A DNA stretch of 64,000 bases from Paenibacillus sp. FSL A5-0031 (GTDB lineage: Bacteria; Bacillota; Bacilli; Paenibacillales; Paenibacillaceae): positions 62,001 through 126,000 of the forward strand of contig NZ_MRTD01000013.1 in the NCBI RefSeq assembly GCF_001956295.1, in the 5' to 3' direction. The position numbers and the translations under genes were made by a program. The notes beneath the pieces were generated by a model. That model had not been told where the DNA came from and made no database searches. It worked only from the letters and a program-made list of their open reading frames with translations. Below, piece after piece: positions 25,497 through 33,976 of the stretch. Each line of letters begins with the position of its first letter. Position 1 is the first letter of the stretch.

Positions 25497-27815
25497 ATGA
25501 AAAAAATAATAGCCATCATCATGCTGGCTGCAATCACAGCAAGTGTTCTTGCGGGGTGCAAGGACGACAATAATACGCGAGGCGGGGAAGTAAATGCACA
25601 AATAGAAGATGTGGATTTTAGCTTTAACGTAGATCCAGAAACCTTCGCGCTTGAGGTCGAGTCGGGTGGAAGGACTGAAAAAGCATCGGAACCACTGGAC
25701 AAAATGAAAGTTTCAAATGTAAAAAACAGCGGAGACCAAATTAGCTGGACCTATCCAGAGAAACAAATGGACGTTGAAATTGAAAAAAAAGCGAACTATG
25801 TAGATGTAACGATCAAATCCAGCAAGGTGGAGGAAAATAGCTTTGCATGGCCAATCGTAACGGGCGAGGGGTATATGCTTCCATTAAACCAAGGAAAGTA
25901 TATTCCAAGCGATGATCAGACGTGGAAAGAGTATTTGAGTGAACAAGAAATGAAAGTTATTGAGTCTTTTTCGATGCCATTTTTTGCAGCTGATAAAAGC
26001 GAATACACGTTGATGTACATTATTAAAAACGCATATAACAATGAAATTGTTTTTAATACCGATAACGCTATCCAGTTTACTTTTCATCATGAATTTCCAG
26101 TAATTAATAAACAAAAGGAATACGGTTTTAGAATTTATGTAACGAAAAAAAATCCAACAGCTGTCGCAAAAACGTATAAAGATTATTTGATTGAACAGGG
26201 TGAATTCAAAAGCTTGGCGGATAAGGCTAAAGAAAATAACAATATCGAAAAGCTTTACGGAGCACCGCACGCTTATTTTTGGGACAGAACGGTTATTTCA
26301 GAAGAAAATATACAATGGCCAAAGCTGAGGAGCAATCTTCCCGAAAAACTGAGAATATGGATTCAGGAGCTATTAAAAACTAAAGTGGAAGATGGAGCAG
26401 AGCTTTCATCCGCCTTTGACGATTTAAATCGTTTAGACTATGTAGATAAATACACGATAAATCGAATTGTAAAAAGTTTAAGTGCGGTCATGCAGCTAAA
26501 AGAATTTTATGATTCCAAAATTTTTACTGACTTAGATGAAGAAACTCAGCGATTGTTAAGCAGCGGTATAGAAAATTTGAACGCTGTTGAATTGATTGAT
26601 CTGAATAAACGATTGTTAAAAAGCGTGCTTGGTGCTGCAGTTGATCCCATTGAAAAGTGGGCAGATGCCAATACGATTGATGTCATAAAGGATATGAAGC
26701 AGTCTGGGCTCGACAATATGTGGATTGGTTTGGATGATTGGCAGGAAGGGTTTATTAAACCTGCGTTTGTCAAAGAGGCAGAAAGTCTTGGTTATTTAAT
26801 TGGCACCTATGACTCGTATCATTCAATCCATGAACCAGGAAAAGAGAAATGGACGACGGCTAAGTTTAAGGATACTTCCCTTTACGAGCATGCGACGGTG
26901 ACCGATAAGAATGGGAAAAAAATTGTAGGGTTCCAAGGAGAAGGCAGAAAGCTCAACCCAACGCTTGCCCTGCCTAGTGTAGAAGAAAGAGTAACATCGA
27001 TTTTCAATACTGGTCTAGCTTTTAACTCATGGTTTCTAGATACGGATGGTACTGGAGAAATCTTCGATGACTATTCGCCAGAGCATGTGACTACGGAAGA
27101 AGAAGATATTCAGGCTAGAATAAAGCGAATGGCGTATTTGCAAAAACAATGGAAGCTGGTCGTTGGAACAGAGGGTGGCAACGATTTTGCTAACCAAACG
27201 GTTGCTTTTGCGCATGGAATAGAGACGCCATCATTCTCATGGATGGATAAGGATATGAGCACAAATAAAGAAAGCGAATATTATGTAGGAAGATATTATT
27301 CGAGCAACGGCGGAGTTCCCGAACTATTTGCTAAGCAAATACCGTTAAAGGACAAGTACAAGAAGCTGTTTTTGGATACTAGCTATACGATCCCATTGTA
27401 TAAGTTAGTTTACAACAATTCAGTAATCACGACATATTGGTGGGGCTGGGGAACTTTAAAAATAGAAGATGAAATTTCGAATCGGATGCTGTATGAAATG
27501 CTTTATAATGTGCCTCCGTTATATCATCTAGATAAGCACGAGTGGGAAAAATATAAAGAAACCATAGTGAATCATTCTAAGGTATGGTCAAGCTTTAGTA
27601 AAAAAGCGATAAAGGAAGAAATGACGGATTATAAAGTTCTAACAGAGGACAAACTCGTTCAGATGACGGAATATGGTAAAGCGTTAAAAGTAGTGGCTAA
27701 CTTCTCGGAAGCTTCTTTTAACTTTCAAGGCGAGGTCATACCAGCGAAATCAGCGCTAATCCTTGATGGAGATGATAAAACGATCTACACACCGAAAGAG
27801 CCCACAAAGAAATAA
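25497..27815 (+). CDS. Lipoprotein glycoside hydrolase, family not assigned (GH101/DUF5696-like)
   Basis: A 772-residue exported protein. A lipoprotein signal (lipobox VLAGC, Cys near residue 20) tethers it outside the membrane. The N-terminal about 220 residues are beta-rich; a barrel with DNMWIGLDDWQEGF, GTYDSYHSIH and WFLDTDGTGEIFDDYSPEH follows. Candidate catalytic residues are Asp515 or Asp517 after one strand and Glu559 in VGTEGGNDF about 44 residues later, the arrangement of retaining GH13/GH101/GH129-like barrels. The start is set by AGGAGGTG, 6 bp before the ATG. I cannot name the substrate. It ends 14 bp from a convergent gene. Confidence 0.6.
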   Translation: MKKIIAIIMLAAITASVLAGCKDDNNTRGGEVNAQIEDVDFSFNVDPETFALEVESGGRTEKASEPLDKMKVSNVKNSGDQISWTYPEKQMDVEIEKKANYVDVTIKSSKVEENSFAWPIVTGEGYMLPLNQGKYIPSDDQTWKEYLSEQEMKVIESFSMPFFAADKSEYTLMYIIKNAYNNEIVFNTDNAIQFTFHHEFPVINKQKEYGFRIYVTKKNPTAVAKTYKDYLIEQGEFKSLADKAKENNNIEKLYGAPHAYFWDRTVISEENIQWPKLRSNLPEKLRIWIQELLKTKVEDGAELSSAFDDLNRLDYVDKYTINRIVKSLSAVMQLKEFYDSKIFTDLDEETQRLLSSGIENLNAVELIDLNKRLLKSVLGAAVDPIEKWADANTIDVIKDMKQSGLDNMWIGLDDWQEGFIKPAFVKEAESLGYLIGTYDSYHSIHEPGKEKWTTAKFKDTSLYEHATVTDKNGKKIVGFQGEGRKLNPTLALPSVEERVTSIFNTGLAFNSWFLDTDGTGEIFDDYSPEHVTTEEEDIQARIKRMAYLQKQWKLVVGTEGGNDFANQTVAFAHGIETPSFSWMDKDMSTNKESEYYVGRYYSSNGGVPELFAKQIPLKDKYKKLFLDTSYTIPLYKLVYNNSVITTYWWGWGTLKIEDEISNRMLYEMLYNVPPLYHLDKHEWEKYKETIVNHSKVWSSFSKKAIKEEMTDYKVLTEDKLVQMTEYGKALKVVANFSEASFNFQGEVIPAKSALILDGDDKTIYTPKEPTKK

Positions 27816-27829
27816 AAAAGGAAGGGGCT

Positions 27830-28555
27830 CTAATTTTTAGCTTTATTTATAAAGATTTCAACGATTTTTGTTTTCTTTTCAGTTGAAGTGTACCAGTGCT
27901 TCACTGCTTCATAATCTGATGATTCTAAATCAGGCGACTCGATCATAAACCGATCTTTCTCGATCCATTGATAGTCGAGTATAGGCCAGATTGGAGTAGA
28001 CATGTAATCGTTCGTTAACGCTGTAGATTCAAAAGGTATTTTTTCCATAGTTAATAAATCAACGGCGATCAGCGTATGACGAACAATTTCTCCGCCTTCA
28101 CTATAACCGTATCGTAACAGCAGCTCTGTTTTATCCGGAGATAGTTGATAGTCTTGAAAAATGCCGTCACCCAAAGCGAGACTTGTAATTGTGGAGTTGC
28201 TTTCCTTCACTAAAATGGTTGAACATTGCTTATTTCCACAACTGTACTTTAACAATATGAAATGTTCTGGAGTGGAGAGAGTGAGCGCTTCTGATTGGGT
28301 CCGCTCGATTTCGGTCTTGCTATCCTCTTGAGATTGTAAATATTGCTTATACGGAGGAATATCATTAATCTTTAGCTTTAAGTTTTTTCCATTTTCGTCT
28401 TTGACTAAGAGTGTATCAGTTGAATTCTCGGATGGTTTCTGTTCAATGGAAATGGACTTTTTTAATGGATCAGCTTGAAGACTTTTTATGATAAATACCA
28501 CGGCTGTTGCGATTATCAAAAGAAGAAGAAGAGGTAGCAGTACTTTTTTTCTCAT
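27830..28555 (-). CDS. Membrane-anchored extracytoplasmic protein, function unknown
   Basis: A 241-residue protein starting MRKKVLLPLLLLLIIATAVVFII, an uncleaved signal anchor, followed by a charged linker and a soluble beta-rich domain. The latter contains CGNKQC (a possible disulfide) and a DYQLSPDKTELLLRYGYSEGGE stretch typical of beta-propeller or TolB-like repeats. No enzymatic motif is recognised. It converges on the glycosidase gene; no shared function is evident. Confidence 0.65.
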   Translation of the reverse strand: MRKKVLLPLLLLLIIATAVVFIIKSLQADPLKKSISIEQKPSENSTDTLLVKDENGKNLKLKINDIPPYKQYLQSQEDSKTEIERTQSEALTLSTPEHFILLKYSCGNKQCSTILVKESNSTITSLALGDGIFQDYQLSPDKTELLLRYGYSEGGEIVRHTLIAVDLLTMEKIPFESTALTNDYMSTPIWPILDYQWIEKDRFMIESPDLESSDYEAVKHWYTSTEKKTKIVEIFINKAKN

Positions 28556-28764
28556 TTCGTTTTGTCTCCACTTTAATTAATAATGAACTACAATTCTAAA
28601 CGTAGATTTTTGCTCGTATGTTGCAGGCTATTGTGATTCATATTCTTCTACGAAATAGGAGAGAGAGGTTTCCCGTGAGTTTATCGAACTCGAGGGAAGC
28701 CTTTTTTTCAATGATGCAGTATGCTCCCAAGCACATACAAGCTTCATAAAAAACACTTTACAAC
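28556..28764. other. Intergenic region with an orphan terminator
   Basis: No gene is supported, but a + strand terminator at 28666-28708 has no + strand gene before it within about 850 bp. A short RNA starting in 28560-28660 is possible. Confidence 0.4.
28666..28708 (+). terminator. Orphan + strand rho-independent terminator
   Basis: AGGTTTCCCGTGAGTT pairs with AACTCGAGGGAAGCCT around a 5-nt loop, followed by seven T residues. The gene to its left is on the other strand. Confidence 0.75.
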
Positions 28765-28801
28765 ATGCCTAGGTTAGCATATATTTTACTCATACCAAAA
28801 A

Positions 28802-28819
28802 AGTTTCCTCAGGTAAACT
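28802..28819. promoter_or_regulatory. MntR-like operator 1
   Basis: AGTTTCCTCAGGTAAACT is an imperfect inverted repeat. Its complement, AGTTTACCTGAGGAAACT, closely resembles the B. subtilis mnt operon MntR box as I recall it. It lies 90 bp before the multicopper oxidase gene. Confidence 0.5.
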
Positions 28820-28855
28820 AATTGTCCTTAAGTGAAATAAATTTTTTTTATTAAT

Positions 28856-28877
28856 AATTTTGCACTAGGGCAAAATT
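28856..28877. promoter_or_regulatory. MntR-like operator 2
   Basis: AATTTTGC and GCAAAATT flank ACTAGG, matching the TTTTGCxxxAGGGxAAA pattern of MntR boxes. It is 31 bp before the oxidase start codon, so binding would block transcription. Confidence 0.55.
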
Positions 28878-28908
28878 AATCCCTTAAATTAACATGGAGG
28901 TGAATCGA

Positions 28909-29952
28909 ATGGTATTTGATCCAAATCGGCAGTTCTCAAGACGAAACATCCTTAAGGTCGGAGCTGCCGGCGTACTAGGTGTGATCGGAGGCAGTTTCTT
29001 AAATACAAGTGCATTATTTGGCAGGTCTGCTCATGCGATGGGGAAGGAAGAAATGCATCATACGCTCAAAGACCAGATGAAACAAGGGATGGCGCATGGT
29101 TATGATCCGGGAACCGATTCAACGCCGGGGCTTGAAGCGGCAGTAAAAGCATTAACGGCTTTTGATTACGGGGTCGTTAGTACTTCTCCAGATGGCAGGA
29201 CGATTAGAGAATACGATATACAGGCATGGGATGCTGAGGTGGAAATAGCGAAGGGCATTAAATTTCCAGGGTGGACATTCAACGGCACGATTCCAGGGCC
29301 GACACTTCGTTGTACGGAGGGGGATATCGTACGAGTCAAGTTCGGGAACGGGTCCGCGCACCCGCATTCCATACATTTTCACGGTATTCATCCAACCCAC
29401 ATGGATGGTTTAGAGCCTATTTCGACGGGCAGTGAATTTGTGTATGAATTTGAAGCCAAGCCAGCAGGGCTGCAGCCCTATCACTGTCATGTTCCTCCGT
29501 TGATTAGACATATTCACAAGGGCCTATATGGTCACTTCATTATTGATCCTAAGAAACCAAGGAAACCTGCAAAAGAGCTAAGTATGGTCATGAATGGTTT
29601 TGATCTGGACTTAGATGGCGAGAACGAGGTTTACACGGTCAATGGCTACGCATTTGCATACCAATCTAGACCGATTAAGGTGAAAACGGGTGAGCTGGTT
29701 CGTATTTATTTAAGTAATTTAACGGAATTTGATCCGATTAACTCCTTTCACTTGCATGCTAATTTTTTTCACTATTATGCCACCGGCGCTGACCCAGATG
29801 CGAGGCCGCAATATACAGATACGATTATGCAGTGCCAAGGGGAGAGAGGCATCATTGAAGTTACATTCCCCGCTCCTGGAAAATATATGTTCCATGCTCA
29901 TCAAAGTGAGTTTACGGAGCTCGGCTGGATGGGATTTTTTGAAGTCGGTTAA
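28909..29952 (+). CDS. Tat-exported two-domain multicopper oxidase
   Basis: A 347-residue oxidase. It starts with a twin-arginine signal (SRRNILKVG then a hydrophobic run), so it is exported folded with its copper. Two cupredoxin domains follow, with copper ligands in HSIHFHGIH, PYHCHVPPLIRHIHKG, NSFHLHANFFHYY and MFHAHQSEFTELGWMGFF, giving a type 1 and an interdomain trinuclear site as in small laccases or nitrite-reductase-like MCOs. The ATG at 28909 is chosen because GGAGGTG lies 6 bp upstream; the ATG at 28894 overlaps that ribosome site. It is the first gene of a cassette with a ZIP transporter and TatA. A metal (Mn or Fe) substrate is inferred from context. Confidence 0.88.
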   Translation: MVFDPNRQFSRRNILKVGAAGVLGVIGGSFLNTSALFGRSAHAMGKEEMHHTLKDQMKQGMAHGYDPGTDSTPGLEAAVKALTAFDYGVVSTSPDGRTIREYDIQAWDAEVEIAKGIKFPGWTFNGTIPGPTLRCTEGDIVRVKFGNGSAHPHSIHFHGIHPTHMDGLEPISTGSEFVYEFEAKPAGLQPYHCHVPPLIRHIHKGLYGHFIIDPKKPRKPAKELSMVMNGFDLDLDGENEVYTVNGYAFAYQSRPIKVKTGELVRIYLSNLTEFDPINSFHLHANFFHYYATGADPDARPQYTDTIMQCQGERGIIEVTFPAPGKYMFHAHQSEFTELGWMGFFEVG

Positions 29953-29970
29953 GTAGAGGGGGTATGCGAT

Positions 29971-31170
29971 GTGCAAAGTGAAATAATAAATAAAAAGCTG
30001 GGTAAAAAAGCAGTCTGGCTGCTTGGCATAATGCCCTTGCTGCTGCTGGCTGGCTTGATTTCTGTTATCGCTTCATGGGGTACAGGTGTAGAAGAACAGC
30101 AAGCGGCCCCGATTGAAGTGCTCAATTTTGAACGTATTATTTTGACGGATGATGGATTTGAAGTTCGTATACTTAATTCTGGGCCAAAGGAGCTGACGGT
30201 TGCTCAAGTTGTTGTCGATGATTCTTTTTGGAATGCTTCCTACTCACCTAGTCCTACGCTTGAGAGATTCGGCAGCTCGACGATCTATATTCCTTATCCT
30301 TGGGTGGAGGGAGATCCTCATCAAATTAAGCTTATCACCTCTAACGGACTAATATTTACAGGGGATGTACCTGCTGCAATGAAAACGCCAACTGCCGATA
30401 CCAATCGATTTTTGCAATATTCACTAATAGGTTTTTATGTCGGTGTCGTTCCAGTTGGACTGGGATTGCTATGGTATCCTTTTATGCGTCGCTTCTCAAG
30501 CAAAGGCATTCAGGCGGTATTGGCATTTACAGTTGGACTTTTATTTTTTCTTGCTGTGGATACCATACAAGAAGGATTAGAGCTTGGTGCGGAAGCACCC
30601 GGCGTATTTCAAGGCACAGGCCTAGTCTGGTTCGGTGCGGCATTAAGCTTCTTATTCCTCATAGCCATTGATCAGACGAAATCCAAAAAGGAAATCCAGC
30701 ATAATGATCCTGGCAAGCAGGTATCCTTCAAAATCGCGAGTGGAATAGGTCTCCATAATCTCGGTGAAGGGCTTGCGATAGGTGCCGCTTTTGCCGCGGG
30801 TGAGGCTGCGCTTGGATCCTTCCTTATTATTGGGTTTACGCTGCATAACATTACTGAAGGGATTGGCATAGCGGCGCCGCTTTTAAAAGCAAAACCAACT
30901 TACAAGACTTTCCTCGCATTAGCACTCTTAGGCGGCGGTCCTGCTATTATCGGAACGTGGATCGGTGGATTTGTATTTAATCAAACGCTGGCGGCATTAT
31001 TCTTCGGTATTGGCGCAGGGGCCATTATACAAGTTATTTATGTCATTTTTAAAATGATTGTTAGGGATGCAAAGGCTGCAGAAGCACCTGCCGTTTCGTG
31101 GCTCAATTTCTCAGGTTTAACACTTGGCATATTGCTGATGTATGTAACAGCTTTGTTAGTTAACTTCTAG
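29971..31170 (+). CDS. ZIP-family metal transporter with an N-terminal extracytoplasmic domain
   Basis: A 399-residue membrane protein. After an N-terminal membrane anchor (about 13-35) comes a roughly 100-residue beta-rich domain (about 45-140) outside the membrane, unusual for this family. Then follow about eight helices with the two ZIP metal-site motifs, GLHNLGEGLAIG and FTLHNITEGIGI, whose His, Asn and Glu residues form the binuclear site. ZIP proteins carry Zn, Fe or Mn into the cytoplasm. It starts with GTG at 29971 (AGAGGGGG 8 bp upstream), 18 bp after the oxidase stop, so it is in the same operon. The extra domain could dock with the oxidase. Confidence 0.85.
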   Translation: MQSEIINKKLGKKAVWLLGIMPLLLLAGLISVIASWGTGVEEQQAAPIEVLNFERIILTDDGFEVRILNSGPKELTVAQVVVDDSFWNASYSPSPTLERFGSSTIYIPYPWVEGDPHQIKLITSNGLIFTGDVPAAMKTPTADTNRFLQYSLIGFYVGVVPVGLGLLWYPFMRRFSSKGIQAVLAFTVGLLFFLAVDTIQEGLELGAEAPGVFQGTGLVWFGAALSFLFLIAIDQTKSKKEIQHNDPGKQVSFKIASGIGLHNLGEGLAIGAAFAAGEAALGSFLIIGFTLHNITEGIGIAAPLLKAKPTYKTFLALALLGGGPAIIGTWIGGFVFNQTLAALFFGIGAGAIIQVIYVIFKMIVRDAKAAEAPAVSWLNFSGLTLGILLMYVTALLVNF

Positions 31171-31196
31171 AACCAAATGGGAATGGGGAGTTCAGA

Positions 31197-31379
31197 ATGC
31201 CGAATATAGGTGTTGCAGGAATTGTATTGCTTGTGATTTTAGGGTTGCTGCTGTTTGGACCATCCAAGCTGCCTCAGCTTGGGCGAGCGATTGGAACGAC
31301 GCTGTCAGAATTCAAAAAAGGGGCAAAAGGACTGATAGACCCGGATGAAAAACCCGATCAGCCGAAGGAGCGCGAATGA
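31197..31379 (+). CDS. tatA: TatA-family component of the twin-arginine translocase
   Basis: A 60-residue protein with the TatA layout: an N-terminal membrane helix (VAGIVLLVILGLLLF), the hinge FGPSKLPQLGRAIG, a short amphipathic helix (TTLSEFKKGAKGL) and a charged tail. TatA oligomers form the pore through which folded Tat substrates cross. No tatC is nearby. Its position as third gene behind a Tat-signal oxidase suggests a dedicated subunit working with a TatC encoded elsewhere. The ATG follows GGGGAG by about 8 bp. Confidence 0.92.
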   Translation: MPNIGVAGIVLLVILGLLLFGPSKLPQLGRAIGTTLSEFKKGAKGLIDPDEKPDQPKERE

Positions 31380-31391
31380 TCAAACAAGCGA

Positions 31392-31430
31392 AGAGCCGTC
31401 AGCATAATGCTAACGGCTCTTGTTTATTTG
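31392..31430. terminator. Terminator between tatA and the P-type ATPase gene
   Basis: AGAGCCGTCAGCA pairs with TGCTAACGGCTCT around a 3-nt loop, followed by a T-rich tract; it probably serves both convergent transcripts. Confidence 0.82.
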
Positions 31431-31439
31431 CGTATGAAT

Positions 31440-33572
31440 TTAATCTGCACGCTTCTTTCCTTCAATTAAGATTGTCAAGCTGACAAGCGTAACAAATATA
31501 GTCGCTCCCATATCGGAGAGAATGGCAATCCATAAGGTGAGCCAGCCGGGAATGGTAAGCAATAATGCGATGATTTTCAGTCCGAGCGAGACGCAAATGT
31601 TAAAGCGGATGACGCGATTGACCTTTTTGGCAATGGAAACGGCTTCGGGCAGCTTGCCCAAGTGATCCTGCATGAGGACGATATCGGCTGTTTCAATCGC
31701 ACTGTCTGTTCCTTTGCCCATCGCAATACCGAGCTGCGCAGAGGCTAGAGCAGGAGCGTCATTAATACCGTCACCTATCATCGCGACATGGTGGCTTGCT
31801 GAAAGCTCTTTAATCTTCTTCACTTTATCTTCCGGCAGAAGATTGCCATAAAACTCGGACACCCCGACGGCGGAAGCGACTTTCTCTGCTGTTTTCTGAT
31901 GATCCCCGGTAAGCATAATGGTACGCTTAATTCCCAGCTTGTGTAAGGATGCGATTACAGACCGGCTTTCCTCGCGAATTTCGTCTGAAATGCCAAACAT
32001 ACCGAGTACTTGCTGCTCGTCTGCCACCAATACAAGAGTAAGTCCGTCATTTTTTAATTGTTCAATGCGATTTTGGATAGGATCCGGAATCGTAATATGC
32101 TCGATGCTTTTTTCATTTCCAAGCCAGTATGCAAGGCCGTTAACCTTCGCTTTAATTCCCCGACCTGATATCGTTTGAATTTCATCCGGTTCTGGTATTG
32201 TCATATTTCTGCTCGTTATTTCCTTCATAATCGCTTTCGCCAGCGGGTGGGAGGATGATTTCTCGATTGCTCCAGCTGCTTGGAAAAACCGTTCTTCATC
32301 ATAAGCTTCCAATTTGGCAACATGCGGTTCGCCTTTTGTTAACGTACCTGTTTTGTCAAAAGCAAGCGTGTCGATCTTGCCAAGCTGCTCTAGAAATACG
32401 CCGCCTTTGACGAGTACACCGTTCCGAGCATTTCTTGTAATGCCCGAAACAATAGCAATTGGCGAAGAAAGAATTAAGGCGCAAGGGCAGCCTACAATTA
32501 ATACGGATAATCCTTGATAAAGCCATGTAATCCAGTCTCCCTGAAAGAGGAGCGGGGGAATAAGGGCAACAAGCGCAGCAACAATCATGATGAGCGGCGT
32601 ATAATATTTAGCGAATTTATTAATGAAAAGCTCCGTTGGCGTTTTGGTCTCCTGTGCTTCTTGAACGAGATGAAGAATTTTTGCCAAGGAGGAATCCTTG
32701 TATGCTTTATCAATTCGAACGAGAAGCAGCCCTTCATTGTTAATGCTTCCGCCGTAAACGGGTTCTCCTGCTTCCTTCTCAACCGGCAGTGATTCACCTG
32801 TGATTGCCGCTTCATTCACCGAGCTTTTCCCTTCAGAGACGATGCCGTCCGAAGGGATTTTTTCGCCTGGCTTAATTTTTACAAGATCGCCGATTTGAAG
32901 AGAAGCAATCGGAACGATAATCTCTTGGCCATTTTCTACTTTTAATGCTTCCTTAGGTGCAACTTGAAATAAAGCTTCCATGGAGCGGCGCGCCTTTTCC
33001 ATACCATAACCTTCTAGCAGCTCATTTAGTCCAAACAAGATGGCAACGAGAGTAGCTTCCTTCCATTCACCAATGGATACAGCTCCGATTAACGCAATCG
33101 TCATTAAGGTATCAATATTAAACTTCAATTTAATTAAATTTTTAAGTCCGCGGAAAAATGTGGTGTAGCCACTAATAATCGTTGCGGTCAAATATAATAG
33201 AATGACTGCTTGTTTGTCGAGCACGCCATCAAGGAATAATGCGGCAACATAGATGATGCCCGATACGATGAGCAATTTGAGCATATTTGAATGGCCTTCG
33301 GAATGACTGTGATCGTGATCATGATCATGTCCAGCATGACTATGAGAACTATGATCGTGTCCCGTATTCGCTTCCGAGCTTGCTTCGATATAGGCATTGT
33401 CTGACTTTAAAATTTTCTTAACTGCAGCCATGGAAATTTGCGGATCAACCGTTAATTTTCCTGAATTGTAGCTGAGCTTTGCATCCGAGCCATGCTCCAA
33501 TTGTTTAATCTCTTCCTCCATTCGGAGGGCACAGCCACCACAAGAGAGTCCCTTTATTCGATACTCATTCAT
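31440..33572 (-). CDS. Zn/Cd/Pb-exporting P1B-type ATPase
   Basis: A 710-residue metal pump. The N-terminal HMA domain carries GLSCGGCALRM (a CxxC-type site); a His-rich linker (about 85-110) follows. Core motifs are TGES, CPC in VGCPCALILSSP, DKTGTLTKG with the phosphorylated Asp, SSHPLAKA, and GDGINDAPALA. The C-terminal Lys in LGLKIIALL and Asp in LSDMGATI are the zinc/cadmium-type ligands of ZntA and CadA. The ATG at 33572 follows AAGAAGGATG; the in-frame ATG at 33614 lies inside the promoter/operator. A CzrA-like operator at the start site indicates zinc-responsive derepression. Confidence 0.93.
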   Translation of the reverse strand: MNEYRIKGLSCGGCALRMEEEIKQLEHGSDAKLSYNSGKLTVDPQISMAAVKKILKSDNAYIEASSEANTGHDHSSHSHAGHDHDHDHSHSEGHSNMLKLLIVSGIIYVAALFLDGVLDKQAVILLYLTATIISGYTTFFRGLKNLIKLKFNIDTLMTIALIGAVSIGEWKEATLVAILFGLNELLEGYGMEKARRSMEALFQVAPKEALKVENGQEIIVPIASLQIGDLVKIKPGEKIPSDGIVSEGKSSVNEAAITGESLPVEKEAGEPVYGGSINNEGLLLVRIDKAYKDSSLAKILHLVQEAQETKTPTELFINKFAKYYTPLIMIVAALVALIPPLLFQGDWITWLYQGLSVLIVGCPCALILSSPIAIVSGITRNARNGVLVKGGVFLEQLGKIDTLAFDKTGTLTKGEPHVAKLEAYDEERFFQAAGAIEKSSSHPLAKAIMKEITSRNMTIPEPDEIQTISGRGIKAKVNGLAYWLGNEKSIEHITIPDPIQNRIEQLKNDGLTLVLVADEQQVLGMFGISDEIREESRSVIASLHKLGIKRTIMLTGDHQKTAEKVASAVGVSEFYGNLLPEDKVKKIKELSASHHVAMIGDGINDAPALASAQLGIAMGKGTDSAIETADIVLMQDHLGKLPEAVSIAKKVNRVIRFNICVSLGLKIIALLLTIPGWLTLWIAILSDMGATIFVTLVSLTILIEGKKRAD

Positions 33573-33596
33573 AAGACATCCTTCTTCCAGTTGAAT

Positions 33597-33616
33597 ATAT
33601 GAATACTTGTTCATAT
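33597..33616 (-). promoter_or_regulatory. ArsR/SmtB (CzrA-like) operator of the metal ATPase gene
   Basis: ATATGAATACTTGTTCATAT is an inverted repeat (ATATGAA/TTCATAT) spanning the predicted transcription start. It matches the TGAACA-N-TTCA pattern of CzrA/SmtB sites. Confidence 0.65.
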
Positions 33617-33643
33617 AATATGCAATTCCAACATTTATGTCAA
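33615..33643 (-). promoter_or_regulatory. SigA promoter of the metal ATPase gene
   Basis: On the minus strand, TTGACA (33643-33638) and TATTAT (33620-33615) are 17 bp apart, near-consensus. Confidence 0.85.
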
Positions 33644-33976
33644 ACGTATTTTCTCCATTCCGCTATAAATTCATGTAAACACCATTCGGTTTGTTAGAAA
33701 CTGTACACATCTGAAACGCCATAAATTCAAGTAGACAAGGAATGGTAAGCTTTGCGGAGTTTGAATATGCGAAATAATGTATGGCGTACGATGTGAAGGA
33801 ATGATGCTCGAGCCTGTCGTAAAAAAGGACATTCATGAACTGCTGGATATAGTATGATCAAATTGAGAATGATTGGATTTCAAGCCTTTTAAATTTTTAA
33901 TTGGATATATTTGAGGTATACCGCCGAATAGACAGTGAAACAAATCTATACTTATAATGTTTTCGGGGGGCTGAAA
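33644..33976. other. Upstream region of the polysaccharide operon
   Basis: About 330 bp without a gene. It should hold the promoter of the four-gene operon to the right, but no convincing -35/-10 pair was identified. The sequence is AT-rich near 33880-33930. Confidence 0.4.

Noticed and set aside
28894..28908. Upstream ATG of the multicopper oxidase
   Set aside because: It overlaps the Shine-Dalgarno (GGAGGTG) that serves ATG 28909.
33573..33614. Longer start of the metal ATPase
   Set aside because: The extra codons lie over the predicted transcription start and operator.
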